Source: Oasisia sp. SBJ-2009 (taxonomy: Eukaryota; Annelida; Polychaeta; Sabellida; Siboglinidae). From it: a stretch of 64,000 nucleotides of DNA. The position numbers and the translations under genes are program-made. This document shows positions 44,619 through 57,639 of this stretch, piece by piece; the stretch's first letter is position 1; each line of letters opens with the position of its first letter. The notes beneath the pieces are model-generated. The model was not told where the DNA came from. It saw only the letters and a program-made list of their open reading frames with translations, and ran no database searches. Location of the stretch: contig OZ024855.1 in the NCBI GenBank assembly GCA_964017155.1, positions 1,657,779-1,721,778 on the forward strand, given 5' to 3'.

Positions 44619-45502
44619 AATAAATTTTCATAAACCAAACAGTACCTACAATACAATATATTAAAATGACAAATTCTAAATCTCGAAACGCGTATTATGA
44701 CTATGTCAAAAATACCGTGCGTGTTATCTGCCCTTGAATAATCTTAAATGACACGGATTTTTTTACCTGGCAGAAGATTTCCTAGTTGTGTCATTATGAT
44801 GCTACATAACAGTGAAATCAATATTATCCTAAGCAACACCTTGATTCAATAATTCATTAAAAAAAAAATCTACACAGATAATTTCACATGGGCTATATTT
44901 ATCATCATATCTTGATTTTATTTTTGAAGCTGTCGGCTTTTTTTCTGCCTTTTGCATGATTACGATTGTGGGCCTTTTGAGTTTTGTTTAGCTAGGCTTA
45001 GCCTAAGCTTTGGAACATAATACTACAACTATACTTTAAAAAATTGCCTCAAGCGACACATTTCTATACAATAAGGTTCTACACATCAAGTTAATCATAT
45101 AATTATAACAATTAAGACATATGGAAAATGCAGCTGCACAAAAAATCGAAGTTGAAAGCGGTGTCAAACCTGGCGGCATACGCGTGACTTCACAAGTTGA
45201 CTTCAACGAGAATTTTGCTGTCAAATAGTATGGCATAACCAGTAATATAATAAGTTGCGGCGCTCTTTGATGACGGATTCACACACTTTGATTATATACC
45301 GTGAAGTCTTTTTCACTACATTTTCTTGTTAGGTAGCCAGTTTGTGATATTGCCAGATCTTGCGAGACACCCGAAAAACACAGGCCTTTTAACATGGGAT
45401 AATGGCGGCACAACAAACTTTTGACGAGTACAAAATGCACAATGCATTGCGCCGGAAGGGCTTCCCCAGATAATGACGTCATAGTGCACAAGGTCCATTA
45501 GA

Positions 45503-46796
45503 ATGGCACTGAACAACAATTTTTAAATGTAGGATTATTTATGCTTGCAACAATTTACTTCTCCGTTCTTAGCAGACATGCAAGTTCGTCTTTTCTTGAA
45601 CTGAGTAATTGAGATGGGGGAAGAAAAGGCAACCAGCGACAGGGTTCCAGGGGTGGGGTTCTTCCACACTGCTTAAAAGTTAAGTTAATCAAATAAATGA
45701 GTACTTATCCATGTAGCAACAAACTAGATCATAGTAAAATACTGTTGAGTTTTTCTATCTATTTCTAGGCTCTTTAAATCATACCCTTCAACTGAATGAC
45801 TGTTCTGATTCTTTTTTACTTCAGTTTTTACAAATGTAGTCAATGCCATTGTCTAATGTGTTTAAGTTTGCATGAAAGGTTTATACTTAAAAGACATGTG
45901 TAGTGGAAACTAGCAGCCAAGTATGTTTTTTATGTTAGCCACAATTTTAGTAAGAAATCATTTGTTTTAATATTTCCCGTCGGTAGAGGACATCGCCAAA
46001 GTATATGACCCCATCAATAAACCTTTCTGAGTAAAACTATAATATTCATGTTCATTTTACCTGTTACATGTTTCCAATAATAGCAAGAGCTCCTTTCTCT
46101 TATTCCAAGTATATGTGATTCACCTTTCTAACTTAAGTAGGAGCATAGATATGCTCGTTTTAATGGTTTTTTTAAATGGTTTGTTGGGAAATGATGGCAA
46201 AGTTATTATAATTGGCCATTTTCAAGTCCACATTTTTGGAAGTAGTTACTGTCCTACCAATTGGCAACAAATTAGCGTTAAAGTAAATAGTATATCCTTA
46301 ATTGTTATAATTGTCTGTGACCTGTCCCAAAATGCAATTTCACCAATTTAAGCCAAGGATGTAAAAAAGCCGGAAAATAGTCGATGCTTAACCAATCATA
46401 ACTTGTATTCTAATCAAGCCGCACAGATGAGATTTGCATCACTGTAATGAGAATAAAACGTTCTATATAATGATGTGAAGTAATGACATTTCTAATTAGT
46501 GAACATATATACATACATGGATTTACACATCAGAGAATGTGCTGTATGTTCATATTGGGTTATACTGTGCTATCCTGGTGAAGTCTTTCATTCATAGGTG
46601 TACTTAGTTTAATGTATCTCTGAGCATTATTATTTGCCCACTCAAATATTTTTAGGGACTCTTCTGCAATAGTACAGGTTATTGTGTAATGAAATATTAG
46701 CAAAATCAGAGGATACATTTTTGGGTATCTGTGGTCAAATACAACATTCTTATATACATTTATATAGTTTAATAATCGTTATGTGTGCATGTATTA
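45503..46796. other. AT-rich stretch, nothing recognised
   Basis: No supported gene, repeat or element end. Confidence 0.55.
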
Positions 46797-49700
46797 TAAT
46801 ATAATAATAATAGTTTTATAAAGCGCTAATTCCCGCATGGCGGATCGATGCGCTGCACAAGACAAATACTAAAATTAATGTATATTAATAAGTTAAAATG
46901 TTAATTATATAAATTAATATAAATCATACTATCTCGCAAACCTTTGTATGTAAATGATATAAATAAATTAAAAATAAGTTATATTAAACACTGCTTTTAA
47001 GATGTATCGTACTAAAACATGGTATGCAAATTATACATATTAATATAAAATTAAAACCCTTTCTAAAATACTGTACGTAAACATACATATAAATGTAAAA
47101 AATTATCTAAAACATAAACACTAATTAAAATATTATTACACTAAAAAGAAATGATAATGCAATGTCCGTCATTTCAAAACAATTTAAAATTAATTGAAAT
47201 GTCTAATAAAAAGATATGTCTTTAAATACTTTCTAAACATATGTAATATCCCGGATTCACGAATGTTCACGGGTAGTTCATTCCACAGTCGAGGTGTTGC
47301 TGCGTCAAATGCCGAATCACCAACACACTTCTTTGTCATGCCTTGGTGCAGTGTTGGCGCATAGTTCTGGCGTAGGCGTCCGTCACGCTTTCGTGGTTTA
47401 ACAAGTTCTGCCAGATAAGACGGCGCCAAACCATTGATGCATTTAAAAGTCATTACCAACATTTTGAAGGCGATTCGGCTCTCAACTGGCAGCCAATGCA
47501 GCTCCTTCACACTGGTGTGATGTGGTCATGTTTATTGGTGCGTGTTATTAGCCTGGCTGCATTGTTCGGGACACGCTGTAGCCGAGCTGTCTGTGATAAC
47601 GGGATGTTATGCAACAGCGAGTTGCAGTAGTCGAGTCGAGAGGTGACGAGTGCATTGACTGCACTTTTCGCGGCTTCTGTTGTTAGGTAGTGCCGTATTG
47701 ACGACAGTCTATACAGATGGTAACGCACACAGCAGTCACACGATCTGTCATCGCCAGATGTTGATCCATGTGCACTCCCAGATTCCTTATGCGGTGTGAT
47801 GGTGAAAGCGTATCATCGCCAATTGTCAAGGAGCAATCTCCGTACACATTGAGATTATGTTTTGATGAAAAGATCGTCATCTTAGTTTTTTCATCGTTTA
47901 ATTTCAGCATGCGCACCGCCATCTATCGCCTGATTTCCCCAATACAGTCTGTGAGTCGCCTCGCAGTTTCCACTTGGTCGCCTGGTTTAGCGGGATTGTA
48001 CGACGCAAATAATTGAATGTCGTCGGCATAATTATGTATTTTGAATATCCGCTGCATTTGGGTGGTGTAAAGAGTGAATATGACAGGCCCAAGGACCGAG
48101 CCCTGTGGCACACCACTCTGTAGCGGAATAGTCGCGGATGTTTTTGAGTCTATCTGGACACAGTGGGTGCGGTCTTCCAAGTACGTCCGGAACCATGATA
48201 ACGCCGTTTCACGCACTCCGTACTCGTCGTGCAATAGTGTCAGCAAATGTTCTTGGTCAATCGTGTCAAATGCACTTGATAAGTCCAGCATGACAAACAA
48301 CATTGCATGATTCTTGTCGAGTTCACTAGCAATGTCATGCTGAACACGCAGTAGAGCAGTTTCTGTACTGTGAAGCATGTTATATGCTGATTGGTATTCT
48401 TCATGCAGCCCATTCAAAGTGAGATGATCAAGCAAACGACGAACTGCGACTCTCTCCAAGACTTTCCCGACGAATGCTATGTTTGACACTGGTCTGTAGT
48501 TCTTTAACAGGTCTTTGTCGAGAGTTTCGGATTTCAGAAGCGGTTTTACTATTGCTGTTCTCAAAGTGACCGGAAAGAGTCCTTGCTTAAAGCTGTTATT
48601 CACTATTGCCTCCAGATATGGAACGTGAACACCTACTGTTTTCTTCACGCAACAGATCAGTGGGGCAATAGTCCAGGCTGCATGTCTTTGGAGGGCACAG
48701 TCTGATGATATTCTTTATTTCTTCTTCACTCGTAGGTAGCAGTCGATCGAGTTCGTCATTGGTCAGCATTGTGCGTATCTACATTCTAATACCTCGTGTT
48801 TTCTCTGTAAAGTAGGTTGCGAAGTCATTGCACAGTGCTTCAGTGTTACTGGATTATGGTAGAATTATTCCCGGTGACTTTAGCAGAGTGTTAACTACAC
48901 GAAAACATGTTCGCTGGTCTAGTGAAGAAAACACTGACTCGTAGTCAGCACGCTTCGCTCGCTTGCTCATGTCGTTGACCACTGTTCGATGCTCAAAAAA
49001 ATCTGGCGATGCACCTCGAGTTTCGTTGTTCTCCATCTCTTCTCCTTTGCACGTCTTAAGGCACTAGCTTCGTGGATCTGGTTATTGTACCATGGCTCTT
49101 TGCGTCGGCAAGCTTTCATTCTCACAGTAAGTGGGGCATGCAAGTCAATGGTTGATAAAACCGCATGCTCATACTGACCAACCATGGTATTCACATCTAG
49201 AGTAGTGTCTACAGACGCAGGACACGAAGAAAGGTCAGTTTCGAGGCGAACGAAATCAATTCCTCGAAAATCACGCAGCTGTTTCACGGCACGAGCAGAC
49301 ACTGGGCTAGCAGACGACAGACGGAATACGACACTATAGTGGTCTGATATGCTGCTCGGGTACGCTGTAGTTGACGACACGAATGAACTAGATGAGCGTG
49401 TTATCACCAAGTCTAACATGTGTCCCTTCATATGTGTGGGTTCTGTGACATGTTGTTTTAAGTTATTTTCTGCTAAAATGTCATTCAGTACCTATACACC
49501 AGGCGCATCATTTAGTTCACAGTGAAGATTGAAGTCACCGACAATGAGGATGTCTTGCCGTGTAACAACTATTTCGTTTACGAACGTTCCGAATTCGTCA
49601 AGGAACGACTGGATGGGGGTGGTCTGTGGGCGGTAAATTATGACAACACGCACAGGTCTCGAAGTTTGCGTTGATTTAACGTCTAAATGTTCAAATGTGT

Positions 49701-50300
49701 CATATCGTTTGGTTTTATTCTTGCAGAATTTATATGCCGACTTGTATAACAAGCCGACACCGCCTCCACGCTTCAACGAACGGCACTCACCAATGAAGCT
49801 GTTAACTAGCGGGGGTAATTCGTAGAGTACAGCACTCTTGTTCGGTTTGCACCATGTTTCGGTTAGAAACATTAAGTGAGCTTTTTGATCAATCATGTGT
49901 TCTTTCACTGTTACTGGTTTATTACAGACAGATCGAGTATTGAGGAGCACACACGTCACAGCACTGGTACAAGATCGCTCAGACCAGCTTCTCGCAGTGG
50001 TAGACCCATTACGCGATTCCGTGAAAGTCAGTGTAACCAAGTTAGCATTGCTTACACCAGTTTGTTTAACAACAGAGTTCCTCGTCGTTGTCACAATGGA
50101 TGGAATTGGTTCTGGTGTACGCAGACGACACTGACCACCAGTGGTCCCTCTGTGTGTTGGTGTTGCGTAACAAATGTCCAATTGCTTCAGGTTACAGTAG
50201 ACTTCCCTGGAGACGCGCATGAGTGATTTCGTGGCTCGCTGACATATTTGGCGAAGTTGGTGACTTGTGTAAGCGATCACCATGGCGACGATTCTAGTTC
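46797..50300 (-). mobile_element. L2/CR1-like LINE, long but broken copy (endonuclease, reverse transcriptase, 3' UTR)
   Basis: Minus strand in order: CVLLNTRSVCNKPVTVKE, LMFLTETWCKPNKSA, KRGGGVGLLYKS and ILIVGDFNLHCE (50283-49492); HMLDLVITRSSSSF, ISDHYSVVFRLSS and KEPWYNNQIHEASALRRAKE (about 49431-48967); the RT NYRPVSNIAFVGKVLERVAV, AMLFVMLDLSSAFDTIDQEH, SGVPQGSVLGPVIFTLYTTQ and IHNYADDIQLFAS (48648-47923); then MLKLNDEKTKMTIFSSKHN, VTSRLDYCNSLLHNI and ATPRLWNELPV (47922-47190). Several frameshifts separate the pieces. The 3' UTR ends at about 46797 with ATTATTAT and a GCGC motif like the other L2-type copies here. Confidence 0.88.
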
Positions 50301-52500
50301 ACTGACAGCGCGGCAAATATAAAACTGGAAGTTTCGCATAAAATAACTAAAATCCAAGCAGCCAGACACTTCCAATTTCATAATCCACATACCTTCACTG
50401 TCACACACAATGTAAAATTTAGGTAGCGAACCGCGTATAAACGTACGATAATATCAATAATAGGGGGAGACAATTACCCCGTGTGGCAGCTCAGGCGCGC
50501 ACGAATACAGTAAATATGTAAATAATGTTCTTCCCTTCCCGTACTGTTTATGTTATTAATATTGTATGTTATCTGCCTACATTTGATTTCTATGTTATTG
50601 TAAAGAACTACAATAAATTAGACTTGTGTTGCACTGTCTTCTTTGTCCTTGCAGTTTAGTTTTCGGCAATTCCAACATGGCGTAACATGTGACTTTGGAT
50701 CTCTCGACATTTCTTACAATAGGGGGTGGTGCTATGTTGCAAATTTAGTTTTTCTTTTTTGTAATGGAAATATAAAAATATGAACATGTTATGCTAGAGT
50801 AAAAAATACTATTTTCTGACCGGTCTTCTGTTCCTAACCCCGCTGTACATACCCTCTGAAAGTCATGCCCCGAAAAATGTTGTCGAAAATGGTTTAATAG
50901 TGTGCTACTGCTCTCATTCAATATATTTTTAGGTTTCGCATTTAAATTATTATCAAAACAATACTATTAATTATTTCTAAAACCCACATTAATTCCCTTT
51001 CAGAAACAACTTTCAATTTGTCAATATTATGTTCAAACTTGATTTTACAGCCTTTTTGTAATCAAAACTGAAGAAATGTTAAGTGATTTTTATGTGGGGT
51101 GATAAATTTTGCTCACACGAATGATGCTGATATCCTTGATATTGTAATTGCCCCAGACTATGACGAAACCTGTTGGTAAGTGATAGCAAATCTGAGTTGA
51201 CCAATCAACTTCCTCACTCGTTGAGATAATTAACATAATTTACGTGAGTCGCTTAGAAATTTAAATATGTTATTTGGTATGAAAAATAACTTTATACTAA
51301 CGATTGTTATGGCAAAATGTGCATGAAATCGTTTTGAGTGAATGTTATGAGACTGTTGATAAACAAACAAGCTGCTACCAGATCGTTGAGCCCCAAGCTG
51401 TAGCAGCTCTCATCCCACAAGTAGGGAACAATTGGGTTGGAGTAATTTGCAAACAATGCGACTAGCCAGACACAATTAATTTGGACAATCTGTCTGAATC
51501 CAACAGTCTCAGACAAGCAGGGAATAGCATCGAAGCTCTGGCATTAAACGAGATTGTCAAATATATCATGAACTCTATGTGTAATGAACAGAAACATCAA
51601 ACAGAACAGACGAATCCAAGAAGCAATAATACAGAAACAATTCAATGAGGCAGCAAGTGGTGTTAAGCATAACAGTCTCTTTGCGAACTGTTACAGGTGT
51701 CACCGAGCAAGCCCTTGACTGTCTGAGTCGGCTCATGAATCATACCCTTGTCCAAAAGCCATGGGATAAATAAAATACATTTGATTCCCACATAGCCCCA
51801 CGGAAATACATGTTTGTCAGTCTGAAAGATGAGCATTTCAATAAGTTGTTAGTGACCTGTGTAATTAGCCGACCTATCCTGTGGATGATTTGGTATTTTG
51901 CCTGCAGAAGTACGATAATGTGCAGGGGCTCTAACTGTGCTACATCTGGTTGAATCGTTCCTATATCTATACCAGGAACTGACAGACACAGATGCCACTA
52001 CTCTCTTGAAAGATAACGTTCAAATGTATGTCCGTCGAGAGGTTCAAGCATGCGTGGTATGATCAGGACATATGTGTTGCCATAGCCATGTTACCAGAAT
52101 CGTTTTGACCCCAAGTGCTAATGGTTCTGAAGATGTTATGCCTAAATTAGCTGCTGGCTTCCAGTAGCAAAAGGGGCACATATTTAGCCTTTGGAACTAC
52201 GAGCAGTCTGCGGAGTATTCCCTTTCTCATATGGACACACGGAAGCTAGAGAAGGCACCCACCAACAGTTTGAGTGCTTAGCGCAGTGTTGGCTTCGTAA
52301 ACTAGGAGCTCTAGACAAGAAAATAAGAAGCTTGCCAGAGCATCTTTAGTTAAATTTAATCCAAGGCAACATATCTGATTGACCGACGAGAGCCATGGTC
52401 TTTCTGGCTGGTTGGATGTCTGTGTGATAATAAAATGAGACAGGATGTTAAGACAATGGAAGGCTAAATCACATCAGCTGATGCACTTGATGAATATATT
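50301..52500. other. No confident gene; a possible degenerate gag-like zinc knuckle
   Basis: Plus strand near 51690-51760 reads CYRCHRASP, a stop, then SAHESYPCPKAMG. The CxxC...HxxxxC order is reminiscent of retrotransposon Gag knuckles (normally CX2CX4HX4C), but the spacing is wrong and the frame is broken. The rest is unassigned. Confidence 0.3.
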
Positions 52501-52505
52501 GCGGC

Positions 52506-52709
<204 letters not shown>

Positions 52710-52789
52710 AAGGAAACTAAGTATAAAGTAAACACAAAATTAATTTGGCCACGAAGTATGTCTTTCCAACGAAATCCGCTCCAATAACG

Positions 52790-55700
52790 CGTTCATCATC
52801 ATCATGCTGTCGGTCGCGAAGCGACAAAGACTGCTTCCATCACTTGACTGTTGCTCTCCATTTATCTCTCTGCTGTGAGAGTGATGTCCAGGAGTCGATC
52901 TTTATGTCTCTCAGCTTCAGGTTCCTCTTGATGGTATCCTTGAACCGGAGACGAGGGCGCCCTCTCTTTCTCTGACCAGAAGACAGTTGGGAATAGAGAA
53001 CCTGCTTTGGTAGCCTGTCTGGTGACATCCTCATGAGGTGTCCAGTCCATCGGAGATTCTTTCTGATCAGAAGATCTTCCATAGATGGCAGCCCTGTCCG
53101 TTCGAGTATTTCCTTGTTTGTGACTTTGTCCAGCCAGGTTATCCTCATGATCGATCGCAGATGTCGCATCATGAAGGCATGCAGCTTTTTCACCTGTCGT
53201 CTGTACACTGTCCAGGCCTCGGCTCCGTATAGGAGGGTGGACAGCACGATTGCACGGTATATCTTGCCTTTAACCCGCATGGACACATGGTGGTTGTTCC
53301 AGAGTCTCTGGCGTAGTTGGCCGAAAGATGCACTAGCCTTGGCCATCCTCCCCTGTATTTCATCGTCAATGCATCCATCACTTGATATAGTGCTTCCGAG
53401 GTAGGTGAATTCCAGAACATAGTTCAACTTGTTTCCATCAACCATGATATCCTCCTCTCGGGTTCTTGTAGAGTTGGGTTGGTACAGCACCTCGGTCTTC
53501 TTGATGTTAATCTTCAGGCCAAACTTCTTTGACGCATTGGAGAAAGCATCCACTATATTCTGCATCTCTTCAGCAGAGTGTGCAACCAGTGCACTGTCAT
53601 CTGCGAATAGCAGATCTCTCATCAGTATCTGAGTAGTCTTGGTCTTCGCTCTGAAGTGTGCGACGTTGAATAAGTCAGCGCTCTGTCTGGACTGTATGTA
53701 GACGCCATCCCCCATGTCTCGGAAAGCATCATCGAGCATAGCTGATAGGAAGATGGAGAACAGCGTGGGGGCCAGTACACATCCTTGCTTGACCCCATTT
53801 GTGACACTGAACGATTCCGAGACTTCCCCTCCAACACTAACATTCGCCATCATTCCGGTATGCAGTGCCTCGATCATTGTTGTGAACTTCTCTGGGCATC
53901 CATACTTCCTCAGTAGCTGCCATAGCCCGGTCCACCCAATTGTATCGAACGCCTTACTGAAGTCGACAAATACCATGTACAGTGGTCGGTCCTGCTCAAT
54001 GCATTTTTCTTGTAGTTGTCGGAGACAAAATATCATATCCACGGTGCTCCGGTTACCTCTGAAGCCACATTGAGTCTCTGGAACTACCTCTGGTGTTATG
54101 TGGGTAGATAGTCTGTTGAGTAGGATCCTGGCGAAGATCTTGCTGCTATGGAAAGAAGAGAGATTCCTCTATAGTTCCCATAGTCTGTTCGATCACCTTT
54201 CTTGTAGATGGTTACAATGCTGGCATCCTTCCATGCTTGTGGTACAGAACCCACCTCCCAGGCATTGGTGATTAGTTGGTGCAGTCTGCTGAACAGATTG
54301 TCTCCTCCGTGCTTCCATGCTTCTGCAGGAATTCCATCTCCTCCAGGTGCTTTGCCATCTTTCAGGCCGGCGATTGCTTTAGCCATCTCATCCATAGTTG
54401 GAATCTCATATAGGCTTGTCTAGATAATGCGCTGCGGGATGTTGTCCAGAGCTTCGTGATCTATGTCTCCAGGGACGTTGAGTAGCTTCTGGAAGTGTTC
54501 ACTCCATCTTGCCACAACTCTCTTGCTGTCAGAGAAGGTCTCCATTCCATCTGCTGATTTCAGTTGAACAGGTCCCTTCTTTTTGGGTCCCCGCACTTCC
54601 TTCAGTCCATTGTAGAAGCCCTTCATGTTGTTACTGTCAGCAGCTCTCTGCAGCTCCACTGCCTTCCTTTCCCACCAGTCTGACTTCAGTGCACGGGTGT
54701 GTTTTGTAGCAGTCTGCAGGCGTCTTTATATGCTGCAGTGGTGGATCTAGTGCTCTTGTTTTGCAACACTCTCTGGTGGGCTTGGTCTCTTCTGCTCATA
54801 AGAGTTTGTAGCTCCTGGTCGTTAGGGTCGAACCAGTCTTGGTGTTTTCTGTCTGGCTTGCCAAGATATGTCTTGGTTGTGTTGTACACGACCTGCTGCA
54901 GAGCAGCCCATTTCTCGTCTAGTGTTGAGTTTTCCTTCTCCTCCCATTGGGCGAGAGCACTGTCCATCTCCTACTCAAAACTCTCCCTATGGCTGGTGGT
55001 ACTTAGTTTTGCTGTGTTGAGCTTGGTCGGCTTACTTGTTCCTTGCCTGCTGTGCTTTTGTCGTATTCTAAAAGCCACTTTTGACCTCAGCATCTGGTGA
55101 TCGGTCCAACAGTTTGCTCCACGCATGGCTCGGGTACTGTGAATGTCCATCTTATCCCGACACCTCGTGAGGATGAAGTCGATCATATGCCAGTGTCTGG
55201 AACGAGGATGCATCCAGGTGGTCTTGCGTTCATCCTTCTGTTTGAACATGGTGTTCGTCACTATCAGTTCGAACTCAGAGCACAGAGCCAGTAGAAGCTC
55301 GCCATTGGAGTTGCATTTCCCAATCCCATGTTTGCCCATGACCAAGGGCCACTTGTCATTGTCTCTTCCTATCCTCGCATTGAAGTCTCCTATCAGCAGT
55401 AGCCTATCTGTACGAGGGATGCCACTGAGCACACTTGCCAGCTGGTTGTAGAAGGCCTCCTTGTTTTCGTCTGGGTTTGTCATTGTTGGAGCGTACACGC
55501 TGATAATTGTAGCAAAGTTGTCCGTGCTCAGAGGTAGTCTCACCGTCATGATTCTGTCACTTACTGGCCGTGGCATTTCTGTCAGCTTTGTGACGATATC
55601 GTTTTTGATAGCAAAGCCCACTCCGGCCTTCCTTCTTTCTCCTTCGGGTTTGCCACTCCAGAAGAAAGAGTATTCCAAGTCGTTGAGACTACTAGACTCT

Positions 55701-56280
55701 GAGAACCTTGTTTCACATAGGGCGGCGATGTCGATGTTGTATTTGGCAAGTTCCATTGCTACTAGTGCCGTACGTCTTTTTGGTCGGTTAGCTCCTTCTC
55801 GGTCGAGGAGAGTCCTGACGTTCCATTGTCCAATTGTCAGTAGTTGTCTTCTTTGTCTTCTTCTACCTAGCTGAGTTTGTCGATGGAAGATGAGGTCGAG
55901 CAGCGCGGTCCTTGGTAACCCGGGCGAAGGCCGATCCGCTATCATGTTTCGTGCAGTTGTACATTTCATGGAAGCTGCTAGCAAAAATTGTTGAAGTGCC
56001 GCTGGTGTTTGCAAGTTACTAGCGACACTCTCTCGGGGAACTAATAGAGGACTCACACCGGCAAGAATATGTCAAGACAGGCGCAAACTATTTGTCCCTG
56101 CAGTGGCTGGTCGAGAGATGTTGGGAGTTCCATACATCAACCGCCCTTGATGCTGCCACAGTGACATGGTTTTCTGGTTAGGGTTTGCTCCCTTAGCCTT
56201 CGGTTCTGACAAGAACCTGTACCACAAGGCAGTGGTTTACAACTCTGCATGGCAGGGGCGTCAAACTCCCTGAGGTATAG
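52790..56280 (-). mobile_element. RTE-like LINE, copy 2: almost full length with four to five disabling mutations
   Basis: Endonuclease frame 56056-54971: LLTIGQWNVRTLLDREG, IDIAALCETRFSESS, RRKAGVGFAIKND, RLLLIGDFNARIGRDND, a TWMHPRSRHWHMIDFIL block and TDHQMLRSKVAF. One in-frame stop at about 54970 precedes EMDSALAQWEEKENSTLDEK. A frameshift near 54690 and a stop at about 54420 follow, then MDEMAKAIAGLKDGKAPGGD. A one-base deletion near 54145 (copy 1 has CTTGCCTGCTATGG, here CTTGCTGCTATGG) leads to the 400-codon RT frame 54042-52840: YMVFVDFSKAFDTIGW, TNGVKQGCVLAP, LLFADDSALVAHS, FTYLGSTISSDGCID, LRWTGHLMRMSPDRLPKQ and RGRPRLRFKDTIKRNLKL. A GATGATGATG 3' tail is at 52796. The 5' UTR reaches about 56280. 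Confidence 0.92.
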
Positions 56281-56581
56281 CAATACTTGTATTGCAATAA
56301 CGCGTTAAACAGTTAATAAATATGTACAGACACAAACCATAGCAACATCAAACTAAACTAAACTAAAAATACAAATACAAATCCGTTAACTTTCAAAAGC
56401 CTATAACGTAGAACGATCTTCCCAGTTACAAAATCCTCACAGAAATGCAACTTACACTTGGGCAATCAGGACATTATTTGGTGTACGTTTAAATAAGTAT
56501 GTTAGCAAAAATATCGTAGTCAAATCTTAAAATCGACCGAGTGACCTAACATCACTTTTACAACGCGTTTACCCGCAAATA

Positions 56582-56633
<52 letters not shown>
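56582..56633. repeat. (TA)n microsatellite beside the 313-bp palindrome
   Basis: About 25 TA units ending directly at the left arm. Confidence 0.93.
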
Positions 56634-56634
<1 letters not shown>

Positions 56635-56636
<2 letters not shown>

Positions 56637-56947
56637 GGCAACATCATATACCACACATATATGTTATAACTATCTTGTCGGAAGGGAGAAATGACCACTA
56701 AATTTAGGATTGGGAGAAACTACTTCTGCTAACATACTATATAATTAATATATATAATTAATATATATAATTAATATATATAATTAATATATATATATAT
56801 ATATATATTAATTATATATATTAATTATATATATTAATTATATAGTATGTTAGCAGAAGTAGTTTCTCCCAATCCTAAATTTAGTGGTCATTTCTCCCTT
56901 CCGACAAGATAGTTATAACATATATGTGTGGTATATGATGTTGCCTA
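56635..56947. repeat. Near-perfect 313-bp palindrome with AT-rich centre
   Basis: TAGGCAACATCATATACCAC at the left is matched by GTGGTATATGATGTTGCCTA at the right, and the match continues inward without visible mismatch through a GGAGAAACTACTTCTGCTAA block to repeats of TATATAATTAA meeting at 56791. Such perfect symmetry implies recent origin, active correction, or an assembly/hairpin artefact. It could be a terminal-repeat-only MITE. Confidence 0.9.
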
Positions 56948-57019
56948 TAATATATTATAACACAAATACTGCGTCTAGGGAAGACTTCTTCCTTCGGCAC
57001 ACTGTGGACTTCTGTCACT

Positions 57020-57150
57020 GCACTCACTCTATGTGACTGTTGTTTTGTAGGGTGAATGCTAGGCATGCTCTCATTCTACGTGACTGTTGTATTGTAAGGT
57101 GCAGGCTAGGCATGCTTTCACTCTATGTGACTGTTGTATTGCAGGGTGAA
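57020..57150. repeat. Tandem repeat, about 50-bp unit, 2.5 copies
   Basis: CTATGTGACTGTTGT-TTG-AGGGTGAATGCTAGGCATGCT-type unit repeats at about 57028, 57079 and 57124. Confidence 0.8.
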
Positions 57151-57167
57151 TGGTCGGCAATAATATC

Positions 57168-57263
57168 AATAACTCTCCTGGGTCATTTTAGGAGGGCGAT
57201 TTTTAGCTCTCCAATAGCTCTCCTGGGCATTTTGAGGAGGACGATTTTTTAGCTCTCCAAGGT
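57168..57263. repeat. Tandem duplication, about 47-bp unit, two copies
   Basis: AGCTCTCCTGGGCATTT-AGGAGGRCGATTTTTAGCTCTCCAA appears twice. Confidence 0.75.
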
Positions 57264-57639
57264 TTTTCAAAAGGCGCGGCGTGACGTCTCTACATGGGGC
57301 TCGTTATGGTCATGACCCATCTCTTTCTCTACCATAAAATGTTTCACTTATTGAAGGACTACCTGATCAATACCAGATCAATACGTATGTGGTCAATTTG
57401 ATACTGTTTTTGAACAATATAACAATGTGACTCTGAATGCAGCAGGTATTCTGGATTAATTTAGCCAGACCATTGATGTCAGCTCCTGTACATAATTATA
57501 TATACAGTGTCATGGTCCGATAGTAATCATTGTTAGTAATGACTCTCACTTTAAACAGTATTAACATATAATAAGTTAGCAATATATCACTAATGTGTCT
57601 ATATATGATGTTTATTGTATACAACTACATGTCTGTTCT

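Larger units (their letters stand above)
41841..45502. repeat. Giant inverted repeat (palindrome), 3.66 kb, arms about 1.67 kb
   Basis: Starting TCTAATGGACCTTGT at 41841, the left arm is matched in reverse complement down from 45502. Landmarks recur mirrored: a GCCGCCATTATCCCATGTTA block (41930/45400), a TA tract (42719/44550), a CTGGCATGACCATTTACATA-type block (42935/44410), a GGGTTTCAAATGGGAGTTTG block (43114/44075). The arms diverge by scattered substitutions and indels, so they are not one sequence duplicated by assembly. An unpaired centre of about 165 bases lies at 43504-43669. No frame inside is recognised. It could be a foldback transposon or an inverted duplication. Confidence 0.85.

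Noticed and set aside
41841..45502. Interpretation of the giant palindrome as two LTRs or a CRISPR-like array
   Set aside because: The repeats are inverted, not direct, and there are no short spaced repeats.
51300..51780. Retroviral-type gag gene with zinc knuckle
   Set aside because: Only one badly spaced CxxC...HxxxxC with a stop inside. No protease, RT or LTRs nearby.
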